From assembly GCF_003350345.1 (NCBI RefSeq), contig NZ_QNVJ01000064.1, positions 248,001 to 312,000 on the forward strand: a stretch of 64,000 nt of DNA. The letters are read 5' to 3'. This document shows, one piece after another, positions 45,675 to 55,468 of this stretch. The position numbers and the translations under genes were made by a program. The DNA comes from Alkalilacustris brevis. Its GTDB lineage: Bacteria > Pseudomonadota > Alphaproteobacteria > Rhodobacterales > Rhodobacteraceae. How positions within the stretch are numbered: the first letter of the stretch is position 1; each line of letters starts with the position of its first letter. The notes beneath the pieces are model-generated. The model was not told the origin of the DNA, did not search any database, and saw nothing but the letters and a program-made list of their open reading frames with translations.

Positions 45675-45687
45675 TGACAATTTGTCA
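45675..45687. promoter_or_regulatory. Perfect palindrome in the marR/5-oxoprolinase divergent promoter
   Basis: TGACAA-T-TTGTCA is a perfect 6-1-6 palindrome. On the minus strand, a perfect TTGACA -35 hexamer overlaps it, with a CAAGTA/AAGTAT -10-like hexamer 17-18 nt on. A regulator bound here would block the marR promoter, typical of MarR autoregulation. Confidence 0.55.
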
Positions 45688-45733
45688 ACAAAATGCCAGC
45701 GCCAGCCTGCAGCCCCCAGCGAAAGGACAGCCC

Positions 45734-48700
45734 ATGCCCCGCCACGACCCGCATTGGGATTTCTGGATCGACCGCGGCGGCACCTTTACCGATGTGATCG
45801 GGCGCGCACCTGACGGGGCGCTACACCCGCTCAAGCTGCTCTCGGAAAACCCCGGCGTCTATGACGACGCCGCGATCGAGGGTATTCGCCAGCTTCTTGG
45901 CGGTGTGGTGGACCCGGCCCGGATCGGCACGGTGCGGATGGGCACCACAGTGGCCACCAACGCGCTGCTGGAGCGCAAGGGCGACCGCACGGCGCTGCTG
46001 ATCACCCGAGGTTTCCGCGACGCGCTGCGGCTGGGCTATCAAGCCCGACCCGACATCTTCGCCAAGGAAATCATCCTGCCCGAGATGCTCTATGAGCGGG
46101 TGATCGAGGTGGAGGAACGCCTGCACGCCGATGGCGCGGTCGAGACTCCGCTCGACCTGTCGTCGCTGGACACCCCGCTGAAGGAGATACGCGAGGCCGG
46201 CATCGACGCGGTGGCCATCGTGCTGATGCACGCTTGGCGCAGCCCCGAACACGAGGTGAAGCTGGCCGAGCATGTGCGCGGCTTCGGCTTCGGCCAGGTT
46301 TCTGTCAGCCATGAGGTCTCGCCGCTGATCAAGCTGATCGGGCGTGGCGACACGACGGTCGTTGATGCCTATCTCTCGCCCATCCTGCGGCGCTATGTGG
46401 CGCGGGTGTCGGACGCGCTCGGCGCGACGCCGGCGGGCACGCCGGGGCCGACGCTGCAATTCATGATGTCCTCGGGCGGGCTGACCGCGGCGGAACGCTT
46501 TCAGGGCAAGGACGCCATCCTGTCCGGCCCCGCCGGCGGCGTCGTGGGCATGGCGCGCACGGCCGAGATCGCCGGTTTCGACCGGGCCATCGGCTTTGAC
46601 ATGGGCGGCACCAGCACCGATGTCGCGCATTACGCGGGCGACCATGAGCGGGCGTTTGATACCGAAGTTGCCGGTGTGCGGATGCGCGCGCCAATGATGC
46701 GGGTGCACACCGTGGCCGCCGGCGGCGGCTCGATCCTGCACGCCGAGCCGGGGCGCTTTCGGGTCGGCCCCGACAGCGCGGGCGCCGACCCAGGCCCGGC
46801 CTGCTATCGCCGCGCCGGGCCGCTCACCGTCACCGACGCCAATGTGATGCTGGGCAAACTCAACCCCGATTTCTTCCCCGCCATCTTCGGCCCCGGCCAG
46901 GACCAGCCACTGGATCGCGACACGGTGGCCAAGGCCTTTGCCGAAATCGCCGAAAGCACCGGCGAGGGGCGCAGCCCCGAAGAGGTCGCCGAGGGTTTCA
47001 TCCGCATCGCGGTCGAGAACATGGCGAACGCCATCAAGAAGATCAGCGTCCAGCGTGGCCATGACGTGACGCGCTACCTGCTCAACAGTTTCGGCGGCGC
47101 GGGCGGACAGCATGCCTGCCTGGTGGCCGATGCGCTGGGGATGGAATCGATCCTGGTGCACCCGCTTTCGGGGCTGCTTTCGGCCTATGGCATCGGGCTG
47201 GCGCGGGTGTTCACGACAAGGCAGAAGGCGCTTGAGGCCCCGCTCGAACCTGCCAGCCAGCCCATGATCGGCACCGCGTTGGCCGAGCTGCACAAAGAGG
47301 TTAAGGCCGAGTTGCGCAGCCAGGGGCTGGACGCAGGCGAGGTCAGGACTCGTGCGCTGCTGCACCTGCGCTATGAGGGCACCGACACCGCGCTGCCGGT
47401 GGATTTCGGCGGCCAGGACCTTGCCGCCGCCCGAGCGGCCTTCGAGGCCGCGCACGAGGCGCAGTTCGGCTTTGTCAGCCCGGGCAAGCGCCTGATCGTC
47501 GAGACCGTCGAACTCGAAGGATTTGACATCGAGCCCGCTGCCGCACCCGAGCGCAGGCTGGAAAGCCTTGACACAGACGCCGACAGCGACACCACCGCGC
47601 GGCTGTTCAGCGGCGGCACATGGCATCAGGCGCGGGTGTTTCGCCGCGAGGGGCTCGCGCCCGGGCACAAGCTGCGCGGCCCGGCGCTCATCATCGAGGC
47701 CAACCAGACCATCGTGGTGGAACCCGGCTGGCAGGCGCAGATCACGCCGCGCGACCATGTGCTGCTGACCCGCCACGAGCGGCAGCGCCGCGAGCAGGCC
47801 ATCGGCACCCGCAAGGCCGACCCGGTGCTGCTGGAGGTGTTCAACAACCTGTTCATGAATATCGCCGAACAGATGGGCGTGGCACTGCAGAACACAGCGC
47901 AATCGGTCAACATAAAGGAACGGCTGGATTTCTCCTGCGCGGTGTTCGATGCTTCGGGCGCGCTGGTGGCCAATGCGCCGCATATGCCGGTGCATCTGGG
48001 CTCGATGGACCGCAGCGTCGAAACCGTGATCCGTCTGAACGCGGGCCATATCCACCCCGGCGACGTATTTGCGCTCAACGCGCCTTATAACGGCGGCACG
48101 CATCTACCCGACATTACCGTGGTCACGCCGGTCTTTGACGAGGCTGGCGCCGAGATCCTCTTCTGGGTGGCCGCGCGCGGCCATCACGCCGATGTCGGCG
48201 GCACCGCGCCCGGCTCGATGACGCCGCTGGCCACCACGGTGGACGAGGAAGGCGTGCTGATCGACAATTTCCGCCTGGTGGAGCGCGGGCAGTTCCGCGA
48301 TGCGGCGCTGCGCAAGCTGCTCACTGATCACCCCTGGCCCTGCCGCAACCCCGACGCCAACATTGCCGATCTCAAGGCCCAGGTCGCCGCCAATGCCCGC
48401 GGCATCAGAGAGTTGCGCCGCATGGTCGGCGAATTCGGCATCGACGTGGTGCGCGCCTATATGGGCCATGTCCAGGATAACGCCGCCGAGGAAGTCCGCC
48501 GCCTGATCGAGCGGCTGGACGATTGCGCCTGCACCTATCAAACCGACACCGGCCAGCAGATCCAGGTGCGGATCACGGTCGACCGTGACCGCCGCGAGGC
48601 GACAGTGGATTTCACCGGCACCTCGGACGCCACCAACAACAATTTCAACGCCCCCGAGCCGGTGACACGCGCGGCAGTGCTCTATGTCTTCCGCGTCATG

Positions 48701-49363
48701 GTCGAGGCACCTATCCCCATGAACGCAGGCTGCCTGCGGCCCATCCGCATCACCATCCCCGAGGGCTGCATGCTCAAGCCCGCCTATCCGCGCGCCGTGG
48801 TCGCCGGCAATGTCGAGACCAGCCAGCATGTCACCAATGCGCTGTTCGAGGCCCTTGGCGCGCTGGCCAACCACCAGGGCACCATGAACAACCTGACCTT
48901 CGGCAATGCCCGCCACCAGTATTACGAAACCATCTGCTCGGGCAGCCCCGCGGGCTGCATGAATGACGGGCGCGGCTTTCACGGCACCGCCGGGGTGCAT
49001 GTGCACATGACCAACTCGCGCCTGACCGACCCGGAGGTGCTGGAGTTGCGCTTTCCGGTGCTGCTGGAAGAATTCAGCCTGCGGCCCGGATCGGGCGGGG
49101 CGGGGCGCTGGCACGGCGGCGATGGAACGCTCAGGCGGCTGCGCTTTCTCGAGCGGATGGATTGCGCGATCCTGTCCTCGCATCGCAGCCATCCGCCGCG
49201 CGGGGTGCAGGGCGGCGGTGACGGCCAGCCCGGCCGCAGCATCGTCACCCGGCGCGACGGCCAGGAAGAAGCGCTTCCCGCCTGCGCCCAGACCGTACTC
49301 GAACCGGGCGAGACGATCACCGTGATCGCGCCGACCCCGGGCGGCTATGGCCGCGCCGGGTAA
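45734..49363 (+). CDS. Hydantoinase/5-oxoprolinase (HyuA-HyuB fusion)
   Basis: A 1209-residue fusion. The HyuA part (about 1-660) has the ATP-binding [47 protein letters not shown] and [14 protein letters not shown]. The HyuB part (about 695-1205) begins [21 protein letters not shown] and has the [16 protein letters not shown] and [15 protein letters not shown] signatures. This is the arrangement of ATP-dependent 5-oxoprolinase, which opens pyroglutamate, though some fusions act on other lactams. GAAAGGACAG precedes the ATG. It is divergent from a MarR-BASS pair. Confidence 0.92.
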   Translation: MPRHDPHWDFWIDRGGTFTDVIGRAPDGALHPLKLLSENPGVYDDAAIEGIRQLLGGVVDPARIGTVRMGTTVATNALLERKGDRTALLITRGFRDALRLGYQARPDIFAKEIILPEMLYERVIEVEERLHADGAVETPLDLSSLDTPLKEIREAGIDAVAIVLMHAWRSPEHEVKLAEHVRGFGFGQVSVSHEVSPLIKLIGRGDTTVVDAYLSPILRRYVARVSDALGATPAGTPGPTLQFMMSSGGLTAAERFQGKDAILSGPAGGVVGMARTAEIAGFDRAIGFDMGGTSTDVAHYAGDHERAFDTEVAGVRMRAPMMRVHTVAAGGGSILHAEPGRFRVGPDSAGADPGPACYRRAGPLTVTDANVMLGKLNPDFFPAIFGPGQDQPLDRDTVAKAFAEIAESTGEGRSPEEVAEGFIRIAVENMANAIKKISVQRGHDVTRYLLNSFGGAGGQHACLVADALGMESILVHPLSGLLSAYGIGLARVFTTRQKALEAPLEPASQPMIGTALAELHKEVKAELRSQGLDAGEVRTRALLHLRYEGTDTALPVDFGGQDLAAARAAFEAAHEAQFGFVSPGKRLIVETVELEGFDIEPAAAPERRLESLDTDADSDTTARLFSGGTWHQARVFRREGLAPGHKLRGPALIIEANQTIVVEPGWQAQITPRDHVLLTRHERQRREQAIGTRKADPVLLEVFNNLFMNIAEQMGVALQNTAQSVNIKERLDFSCAVFDASGALVANAPHMPVHLGSMDRSVETVIRLNAGHIHPGDVFALNAPYNGGTHLPDITVVTPVFDEAGAEILFWVAARGHHADVGGTAPGSMTPLATTVDEEGVLIDNFRLVERGQFRDAALRKLLTDHPWPCRNPDANIADLKAQVAANARGIRELRRMVGEFGIDVVRAYMGHVQDNAAEEVRRLIERLDDCACTYQTDTGQQIQVRITVDRDRREATVDFTGTSDATNNNFNAPEPVTRAAVLYVFRVMVEAPIPMNAGCLRPIRITIPEGCMLKPAYPRAVVAGNVETSQHVTNALFEALGALANHQGTMNNLTFGNARHQYYETICSGSPAGCMNDGRGFHGTAGVHVHMTNSRLTDPEVLELRFPVLLEEFSLRPGSGGAGRWHGGDGTLRRLRFLERMDCAILSSHRSHPPRGVQGGGDGQPGRSIVTRRDGQEEALPACAQTVLEPGETITVIAPTPGGYGRAG

Positions 49364-49438
49364 TCGCCGAGGGTCATTAAATCACACCATGAACTCCCCA
49401 CATCGCGCCTGTAGCAGTTGCAACAAAAGGAAGTGTCG

Positions 49439-49660
49439 ATGTTCGTGCGAAATGTTGGCATCATCGATCGCGTGCTGCGGGTCGTGATCGGCCTTGCGCT
49501 GATCGCGGGGTATTTCATCTGGCCCGAACTTGCCTGGAACTGGGCGTTCTGGATCGGCATGGTGCCGCTTGCCAGCGGCCTCGTCGGCTGGTGCCCCCTC
49601 TACCGGTCCCTGGGCTGGAGCACCCGCGACAGCGATGACGGAGGTGCGGCACGCGCCTGA
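49439..49660 (+). CDS. DUF2892 (YgaP-type transmembrane) protein, copy 1
   Basis: A 73-residue membrane protein: MFVRNVGIIDRVLRVVIGL, then two hydrophobic helices (GLALIAGYFIWPEL, AFWIGMVPLASGLVGWCPLYR) with a conserved CPLY cysteine. This is the DUF2892 pattern, often linked to sulfur or arsenic handling. AGGAAG precedes the ATG. A terminator hairpin follows 10 nt after the stop. It shares about half its core with the second copy 240 bp downstream. Confidence 0.85.
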   Translation: MFVRNVGIIDRVLRVVIGLALIAGYFIWPELAWNWAFWIGMVPLASGLVGWCPLYRSLGWSTRDSDDGGAARA

Positions 49661-49669
49661 CGCACCGCA

Positions 49670-49693
49670 CCCGCCGGACATTCCGGCGGGTTT
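49670..49693 (+). terminator. Terminator after DUF2892 copy 1
   Basis: CCCGCCGGA (49670-49678) and TCCGGCGGG (49682-49690) form a perfect 9-bp stem with a 3-nt loop, followed by TTT. It separates the two DUF2892 genes into distinct transcripts. Confidence 0.75.
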
Positions 49694-49829
49694 CCGGTCT
49701 CGAACATCGCGCGGCGGTGCCGACACAAGTCAGCGCGCATTTCTTCTTGGCAAAAATATCCTCGCCGAAGGCCACCGCCGGCAAGGGGCACGCGCCCCGA
49801 ATAATATGCGCGCGAGGAACAAGACTACT

Positions 49830-49862
49830 CATATTCAAATTCATTACTATATCTTGAATGTG
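49830..49862. promoter_or_regulatory. AT-rich imperfect inverted repeat upstream of DUF2892 copy 2
   Basis: CATATTCAA (49830-49838) and TTGAATGTG (49854-49862) are an 8-of-9 inverted repeat with a 15-nt AT-rich spacer, 35 nt before the gene start. The spacer could contain the promoter -10. The ATTC/GAAT arms recall ArsR-family sites but the spacing does not fit the published ATTC-N8-GAAT pattern. Confidence 0.35.
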
Positions 49863-49896
49863 CGCTGTGCAGCCCTTCAGGAAAGGAACCAACACC

Positions 49897-50103
49897 ATGT
49901 TCGAACAGAATGTCGGCGGCATCGACCGCATCCTTCGCATTGTCCTGGGCCTTGTGCTCATCGCCGGGTTCTTCCTCTTTCCCGAGGCCGGCCTGCGCTG
50001 GCTGTTCCTGATTGGCATCGTGCCCCTGGCGACCGGAGTTTTTGGCACCTGCGCACTCTACAGTCTGCTTGGCATCAACACCTGCCCCGCCAGCCGCCAC
50101 TGA
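49897..50103 (+). CDS. DUF2892 (YgaP-type transmembrane) protein, copy 2
   Basis: A 68-residue paralogue of the upstream gene: MFEQNVGGIDRILRIVLGL, two hydrophobic helices (GLVLIAGFFLFPEAG, WLFLIGIVPLATGVFGTCALY) and the conserved cysteine (GTCALYS). AGGAAAG precedes the ATG. It has its own AT-rich promoter region, suggesting separate control from copy 1. Confidence 0.85.
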   Translation: MFEQNVGGIDRILRIVLGLVLIAGFFLFPEAGLRWLFLIGIVPLATGVFGTCALYSLLGINTCPASRH

Positions 50104-50240
50104 GGTTGGAAACACTCCGCGCATAACGCGCGCCTGCGCGCGGGCGGCCCCGGCTTGTCTGCCCCCGCGCATGGGAGTAGGCCTTCGCACATGCGACTCG
50201 GCGCCGCGCAACTGCGGCCCGCAACCGGAGCCTGCCCCGC

Positions 50241-51476
50241 GTGACCTCAGCCCCCGCCCGCGATAATTCGATCTACTTCCTTGCCACCGCCACGTTCTTC
50301 ATGATTTCCGCGATCATGGGCACGCGCCCGGTGATCCCGCTATATGCCGTGACACTGGATATCGGCGCGGGCGAGGTCGGCGTCCTGGTGGCGGTATTCT
50401 CGCTACTGCCGCTCGTCGTGGCCACGGCGGCGGGCGCGTGGATGGACAGGCATGACAGGGCCATCGCGCTGCTGCTGGGCGGGGCGGTGGCAATGCTTGG
50501 GCTGGTGCTGCCCTTCTTCTTTCCAAGCCGCGCGGGCATCTATGCGGCGCAGGTTATCGCAGGGTTCGGCTTCACCTTATATGTACTGGCCAGTCAGAGC
50601 AGCGCCGGAAACCCGAAAAAGGACAGCTGGACCCGCGAAAGGCACATCGCCATCTTCAGCATGTCGTTTGCGCTGGGCAGTCTCGCCGGTCCGATGCTGA
50701 GCGGATACCTGGCTGACCAGATCGGCTTCGGGCTGACCTTTCTGTTCATGTCGCTCAAGGGGTCGGTGGCACTGCTGCCGGGTCTTGTGCTGCTGTATCG
50801 TGAACGCAAGGCCGCCCGCGCCGCTGCCTCCCTAACGCCCGCGACCGAAAAGCCCGCGCCCCGCGGCAGCGCCTGGCCCGAGCCGCGGCGCATCCTGGGC
50901 TATCATCCCTATATGCACCGCGCCTTTCTGGTCAGCATCCTGATCTTGATGGGCAAGGACATGTATGTCGCCTATTTTCCGCTTTACGCGATCGAGGCCG
51001 GCGTCACCGCCACCTGGATCGGTATCATCATCGCGGTGCATAACGGCGGCGGGGTGGTGATGCGGGTGGTGATGCTGCCGCTGGTGCGGGCCTTCGGCAA
51101 GAACCGGGTCATTGCCACCTCGGTGCTGTTTTCGGGCCTGACGCTGTTGGCATTGCCGCTGTCACAGGGAATCGTGGCGATGACGCTCGTCTCGCTTGCG
51201 CTAGGGTTGGGGCTGGGCATCGGCCAGCCCTTGTCGATCTCGCGCACGATCAATCTTTCGCCGTCTGACAAGGTGGGCGAGGTGCTTGGCTTCCGCCTTA
51301 CGCTGAACCGGCTCACCCAGGTCGTTACACCGCTATGCTTCGGCGGCGTGGTGCTGGCGACGGGGATCGCCGGGGTGTTCTGGAGCCTCGGCCTGATCCT
51401 GGCATTGGGCAGCAGCCGGCTTGTCATCCCGGGCGAGGACGGCACGGCCAGACAACCCAAAATGCGCCGCCGCTGA
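50241..51476 (+). CDS. MFS transporter
   Basis: A 411-residue major facilitator with twelve predicted helices. The loop 2-3 motif appears as GAWMDRHDRAIALLLGG (G-x3-DRHDRR type) and SFALGSLAGPMLSGYLADQ resembles the antiporter-like helix 5 region. A central cytoplasmic loop (YRERKAARAAASLTPATEKP) splits the halves. Substrate is unknown. It starts at GTG 50241. Confidence 0.85.
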   Translation: MTSAPARDNSIYFLATATFFMISAIMGTRPVIPLYAVTLDIGAGEVGVLVAVFSLLPLVVATAAGAWMDRHDRAIALLLGGAVAMLGLVLPFFFPSRAGIYAAQVIAGFGFTLYVLASQSSAGNPKKDSWTRERHIAIFSMSFALGSLAGPMLSGYLADQIGFGLTFLFMSLKGSVALLPGLVLLYRERKAARAAASLTPATEKPAPRGSAWPEPRRILGYHPYMHRAFLVSILILMGKDMYVAYFPLYAIEAGVTATWIGIIIAVHNGGGVVMRVVMLPLVRAFGKNRVIATSVLFSGLTLLALPLSQGIVAMTLVSLALGLGLGIGQPLSISRTINLSPSDKVGEVLGFRLTLNRLTQVVTPLCFGGVVLATGIAGVFWSLGLILALGSSRLVIPGEDGTARQPKMRRR

Positions 51477-51593
51477 ACGGGGCATCCGAAGGCAAGGCCA
51501 TCACACGACGGCCACAGCGATTTGAGGGCTTGGCGCTCAGGCGTCACCCGGCTTAAGCTTGCGGCTTCATTCAGGCGACCCCATTTCCTGCCG

Positions 51594-54308
51594 ATGTTCA
51601 AAGCGCTTTTTCCAGTCGTACTTGCCCTTGCCCTGCCTGCCGCACCGCTGGCCGCGCAGATCGGCCCGGCCGCCGGTGGCAGCGCCAGCCCGCGCCTTGC
51701 CGCTGAACTGCAAGACGCCGCCAGCGCCTTCCTGCGCGCCTATCGCCTGCAAGATTGGGCCGCCGCTGTCGAACTGGGCAAGCCGCTGCTCGCCCGGATC
51801 GAGGCCAGTCACGGCCCCGCCCACCCCGAGCGCGCGCAGGTCGGGGCAAATCTGGCCTGGGCGCTGTGGCATTCGCGCGCGCATGAAGAGGCGCTGCAAC
51901 TCTTCGACACGCTCCACGCCGAGATCCCCCCCGACAACCCCGGCCATGACGCATTCCAGGCCGACTATGCCCTGTTCCTGATCCGCGCCGGGCAGAACAC
52001 CCGCGCCCTGCCCGTGGCGCTTGCCGTGGCCGGACGCGCCGAGCGCGAGCGCGGCCCCGACGCCCCCGAAACGCTGTCGCGCCAGCGCAGCCTCGCCGAC
52101 CTGCTGCGCCAGATGGGGCAGCTGGAAGAAGCGATCGAGATCTATCGCACCTTGCTTGCCCGGCAACAGGCCCGCCCCGGCCTGCCCGCCGCGCGCGAGG
52201 CTGCCACCATCCAGTTCATGCTGGCCGACAGCCTCGACAAGATCGGCGAGATGGACCGCGCCATTGCTGCCTATCACGCCAGCGCCCGCGCCCATGATGC
52301 CGCCTATGGCCCGGAACACCCCGAAACCCTTGCCGTGCGCTTTGCACTGGCCCGCGCGCTGGACTGGATGCGCGACAGCGCCGGGCTGGCCGCCGAACTG
52401 GAGCATACCATGCCGCGCATTGCGCGCGTTTTTGGCGCCGAAGGGGTGGAATATGCAGGCTGGGTGCAGCTGCGCGCCTGGCAACGGCTGGAGGCGGGCG
52501 ACACGACCGGCGCCCGCACCGACATGACCGAGGCCGCGCGCATGATCGCCGGCCAGCTGCCCGACAATCACCAGCTTGTCGGCGTGGCCTATCGCTGGTT
52601 GTGCATCCTGCTATGGGAACTGGGTGATATCGAAGGCGCCTGGGGGGCCTTCGAGGCGATGCTTGGCGCTCAGGCACCCGACCGCAAGATGCTGCTCGAC
52701 CTGCTGGAGGAACGCCACGACCGCGGCCTGATCGACGAACATGAGCTTGCCCGCCTTGCCCTGCTCCACCTGCAGGGCACCGTAAGCGGCTCGGTCCGCG
52801 GCGCCGTGCGCGAACAATACCTGCGCGGCATGTTGCGCGACCCCGAACTCGCCCGGCTCTACCGGCTGGGCACCGACACGGTCGAGGAACGCAACGCCGT
52901 GCAAAGCGAGTTGATCGAACTGGTGCGCCGCCCGCTGGAACAGCGCCCACCGGGGCAGGAAGCCGCCCTGTCCGCGCGCCACGCGGAATTGAACCGGATC
53001 GCCAAGGATGCCTTCGCGCAGGTCGATGCAGCCGAGCCTGCCTTTGCCGCCCTGCGCGGTGAAACTCTGGTGGAGCTTGACGCGCTGCAGGCGATGCTCG
53101 CAGCCGACGAGGCCTTTGTGCTGATCGATCACCAGCGCCATGACGAGGAATGGAGCATCGTCATCGCCGTCACCCGCGATCAGGCCGCCGCGCGCATCTT
53201 CTGGCACCCGGTGGACGGGATCGAAGGCGCCGTTGCCGAGATCCGCGACAACATGAACCTGACGCTGGGCACCCGCGGGGCGGTGGCGATCGGCGGCGGC
53301 GCGGACGATCCGCGCGTCTTTCCCTGGGAGGCGGCAGTCAGGCTGTTCGACCTGTCTTTCGGGCAGGTGTCCGACCTGACCTATGGCAAGGCGCACCTTT
53401 ACGTCGAGCAGCGCGGCCCGATGTCGAGCCTGCCGCCGGGGCTGTTGCTGCCCTACGTGCCCGAAGCTGACCTGAGCACCGCGACGGCACCCTGGCTGAT
53501 CCATTTTCACGCGCTCACGGTCCTGCCGTCGCTCACCAGCCTGCAAGCGCAAGTGCTGGGCCGCGAGGCCCCGCGCGCGCCCGAACCTTATGCCGGCTTT
53601 GCCAACCCGGTCTTTTCCGGGGTCGCGCCTGAACCGGCATTGATGACTGCTGCCACCTCGGAAAGCGCCTTGCGCGGACTGCTGGCCCCGCTACCCGAAA
53701 CCGCCATCGAGGCCCGCGCGGTGCAGGCCGCGCTGAGCGGCAGCGCCGGGCCGCAGGCCGCCGCCACCCAGCCGCCCGCCGGTGCGCTGTTGCTCGGCCC
53801 GGAGGCCAGCGAGGCCGCGCTCAAGGCAATGCCTCTCGATCGCTACCGGGTGCTGCATTTCGCCACGCACGGGCTGATTACCGGCGAAAGCGCGGGGGGA
53901 ATGCTGCTGAACGAGCCGGCACTCGCCCTCACCCCCGGCGGCGGCGAAGACGGGTTCCTGACCGCCTCGGAAATCGCCATGCTGCAACTCAACAGCGACT
54001 GGGTGGTGCTGTCGGCGTGCAACACGGCGCTCGGCGAGCGGCCGGGGGCCGAGCCGCTTTCGGGGCTGGCGCAAGCCTTCATCTATGCCGGCGCACGGGC
54101 GCTTCTGGTCAGCCATTGGCCGGTGGAAAGCCACTCGGCCGTGCAGCTTATGACCGATATCTTCCGCCTGCGCGCGCAGCACCCGCAAGAACGCGCCGCC
54201 GAAACCAAGGCGCACGCGATGTCCGCCATGATCACCGACCCGCCCGATCTGCGCTGGTCGCACCCGGCCTATTGGGCGCCCTTCATCCTGGTGGGCAACC
54301 CCGACTGA
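51594..54308 (+). CDS. Exported TPR-CHAT domain protein (putative caspase-like peptidase)
   Basis: A 904-residue protein with a signal peptide (MFKALFPVVLALALPAAPLA, cleavage near AAQ). Several TPR-like helical repeats (about 40-330, e.g. LADLLRQMGQLEEAIEIYRTLL) precede a CHAT domain (about 550-900). The CHAT catalytic pair is visible: His in RVLHFATHGLI and Cys in WVVLSACNTALGE, so it may be an active caspase-family cysteine peptidase. LVSHWPVESHSAVQLM and the terminal HPAYWAPFILVGNP are typical. Location is periplasmic or beyond. The start at 51594 is chosen for the signal peptide; the frame is open to 51522. Confidence 0.88.
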   Translation: MFKALFPVVLALALPAAPLAAQIGPAAGGSASPRLAAELQDAASAFLRAYRLQDWAAAVELGKPLLARIEASHGPAHPERAQVGANLAWALWHSRAHEEALQLFDTLHAEIPPDNPGHDAFQADYALFLIRAGQNTRALPVALAVAGRAERERGPDAPETLSRQRSLADLLRQMGQLEEAIEIYRTLLARQQARPGLPAAREAATIQFMLADSLDKIGEMDRAIAAYHASARAHDAAYGPEHPETLAVRFALARALDWMRDSAGLAAELEHTMPRIARVFGAEGVEYAGWVQLRAWQRLEAGDTTGARTDMTEAARMIAGQLPDNHQLVGVAYRWLCILLWELGDIEGAWGAFEAMLGAQAPDRKMLLDLLEERHDRGLIDEHELARLALLHLQGTVSGSVRGAVREQYLRGMLRDPELARLYRLGTDTVEERNAVQSELIELVRRPLEQRPPGQEAALSARHAELNRIAKDAFAQVDAAEPAFAALRGETLVELDALQAMLAADEAFVLIDHQRHDEEWSIVIAVTRDQAAARIFWHPVDGIEGAVAEIRDNMNLTLGTRGAVAIGGGADDPRVFPWEAAVRLFDLSFGQVSDLTYGKAHLYVEQRGPMSSLPPGLLLPYVPEADLSTATAPWLIHFHALTVLPSLTSLQAQVLGREAPRAPEPYAGFANPVFSGVAPEPALMTAATSESALRGLLAPLPETAIEARAVQAALSGSAGPQAAATQPPAGALLLGPEASEAALKAMPLDRYRVLHFATHGLITGESAGGMLLNEPALALTPGGGEDGFLTASEIAMLQLNSDWVVLSACNTALGERPGAEPLSGLAQAFIYAGARALLVSHWPVESHSAVQLMTDIFRLRAQHPQERAAETKAHAMSAMITDPPDLRWSHPAYWAPFILVGNPD

Positions 54309-54349
54309 CGGGACACCGGCCGCGGCAGGCAGGCAGATCGCGCGGAGTG

Positions 54350-55168
54350 TCAGCGCAGGCGCGGCGGGCGCTCCGGATCCGTCCCCGGCGCGGGCCGGGG
54401 GCCAGGCGGCTCGGGCGCGGCCTCGGGTTCGGGCAGGTCAAAACGCAGACCGACACGCGCCAGCCTGGGCAACAGGGCGTCCTCTGCATCCAGAAACGCC
54501 ACGTCCAGCGCCGCGGCCTCAAGCCCCGAGAACGCCAGCGCCTCGCCCACTGCGCGGGCCAGCGCGCGCTCGGCCTCGGGCACGGTGCCGACAAAGGCCA
54601 GCAGATGCCCCTGCCCGCCCCCCTTGTAGCGCACGCCGCACAGCCAGGCCGCCTGTGCCAGCCCCGCAGCCCGCGCCAGCCGCGCATCGAGCGCGGGCAA
54701 CAGCGCCTCGGGCAGCGCGCCGGGCGGGGTGATTTCTTCGGGACGTGCGGTCATCTCGCGCGGGGTCTCATTCAGCATCCCGGCCAGCCAGTCCATTGCC
54801 TCGGCGGGCAACAGAATGGACGAGGGTGCAACATCCAGGTTCAGACCCAGCCCTAGCGCCTGCCCCGCCAGCATCCGCGCCAGAACCCGGCCCGGCAGCG
54901 CGGCATAAGGCACCGCCGCCCCGGCAAAGCCCGCCAGCCGCGCCTCCGTGTCAAAGGCCAGTACCACCGGTCCGCTTTCCAGCGGAAACACCTGCGGGCG
55001 CAAGGTTTCGCCCTTCGCCTCTTCCTCGAGCATCAGGAAAAGCTCGCTGTCGGCAAGGCAGGCGTGAAAGGCCATGCGCGCGGCCACATCGCTGGGCGCG
55101 GCGGACATCGCCGCATGGGCGTGGTCAAGCGCGGTTTCGTCGGGCATCTGCTGCTGGGGTGTCGTCAT
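54350..55168 (-). CDS. SseB-family protein
   Basis: A 272-residue protein with the SseB N-terminal-like pattern: ALDHAHAAMSAAPSDVAARMAFHACLADSELFLML, LRPQVFPLESGPVVLAFDTEARLAGFAG and LLPAEAMDWLAGMLNETP. Despite the name this family is widespread and not tied to type III secretion. The C-terminus is Pro/Arg-rich (PRPAPGTDPERPPRLR). Its ATG at 55168 overlaps the stop of a truncated uracil-DNA glycosylase gene (ATGA), so it was the second gene of that operon. Confidence 0.8.
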   Translation of the reverse strand: MTTPQQQMPDETALDHAHAAMSAAPSDVAARMAFHACLADSELFLMLEEEAKGETLRPQVFPLESGPVVLAFDTEARLAGFAGAAVPYAALPGRVLARMLAGQALGLGLNLDVAPSSILLPAEAMDWLAGMLNETPREMTARPEEITPPGALPEALLPALDARLARAAGLAQAAWLCGVRYKGGGQGHLLAFVGTVPEAERALARAVGEALAFSGLEAAALDVAFLDAEDALLPRLARVGLRFDLPEPEAAPEPPGPRPAPGTDPERPPRLR

Positions 55169-55468
55169 TCGGACAGGGCCTTCTGCACGGCGCGGCGCAG
55201 CGCGGGCAACAGCTCGGCCGCGAACCACGGGTTACGCCTGAGCCAAGCCGTATTCCGCCAGGACGGATGCGGCAAGGGGAAGACGGCAGGCTCGGCCCCG
55301 CGCGCGGCAAGTTCGCGCCAGCGGGCCACCGTTTCAGTCACACCCGCGCGGCTGCCCAGGTGCCAGCGCTGCGCATATCCGCCCACCAGCAGCACCAGCC
55401 GCAGGTCGGGCAGCGACGGCGAACAGGGCGGGGGGCCTGCATGGCAACCGCAGCGCGGGCGGCAGCAC
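55165..55468 (-). pseudogene. Uracil-DNA glycosylase family gene, 5'-truncated remnant
   Basis: Only the C-terminal part remains: LRLVLLVGGYAQRWHLG through FPLPHPSWRNTAWLRRNPWFAAELLPALRRAV. This contains the conserved HPSxRN motif of the UDG superfamily. A full gene is about 190-210 codons; the N-terminal iron-sulfur/active-site region (with the GxAPG motif) is missing. Similarity upstream is marginal (PPPCSPSLPDLRL) and stops near 55468, at the stop of the HlyD-like gene. The fragment's stop overlaps the sseB start. It is probably non-functional. Confidence 0.75.

Noticed and set aside
45821-48103. 760-codon open frame antisense to the 5-oxoprolinase gene
   Set aside because: The plus-strand product has clear HyuA/HyuB motifs; the antisense frame is His/Arg/Gly-rich with no recognisable domain.
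49830-49862. SqrR/BigR-type site upstream of DUF2892 copy 2
   Set aside because: The inverted repeat exists, but the spacing between ATTC and GAAT (13 or 19 nt) does not fit the ATTC-N8-GAAT pattern, so the specific assignment is dropped.
54350-55168. Type III secretion component (from the SseB name)
   Set aside because: The SseB-type domain is widespread outside type III systems and no other type III genes are present.
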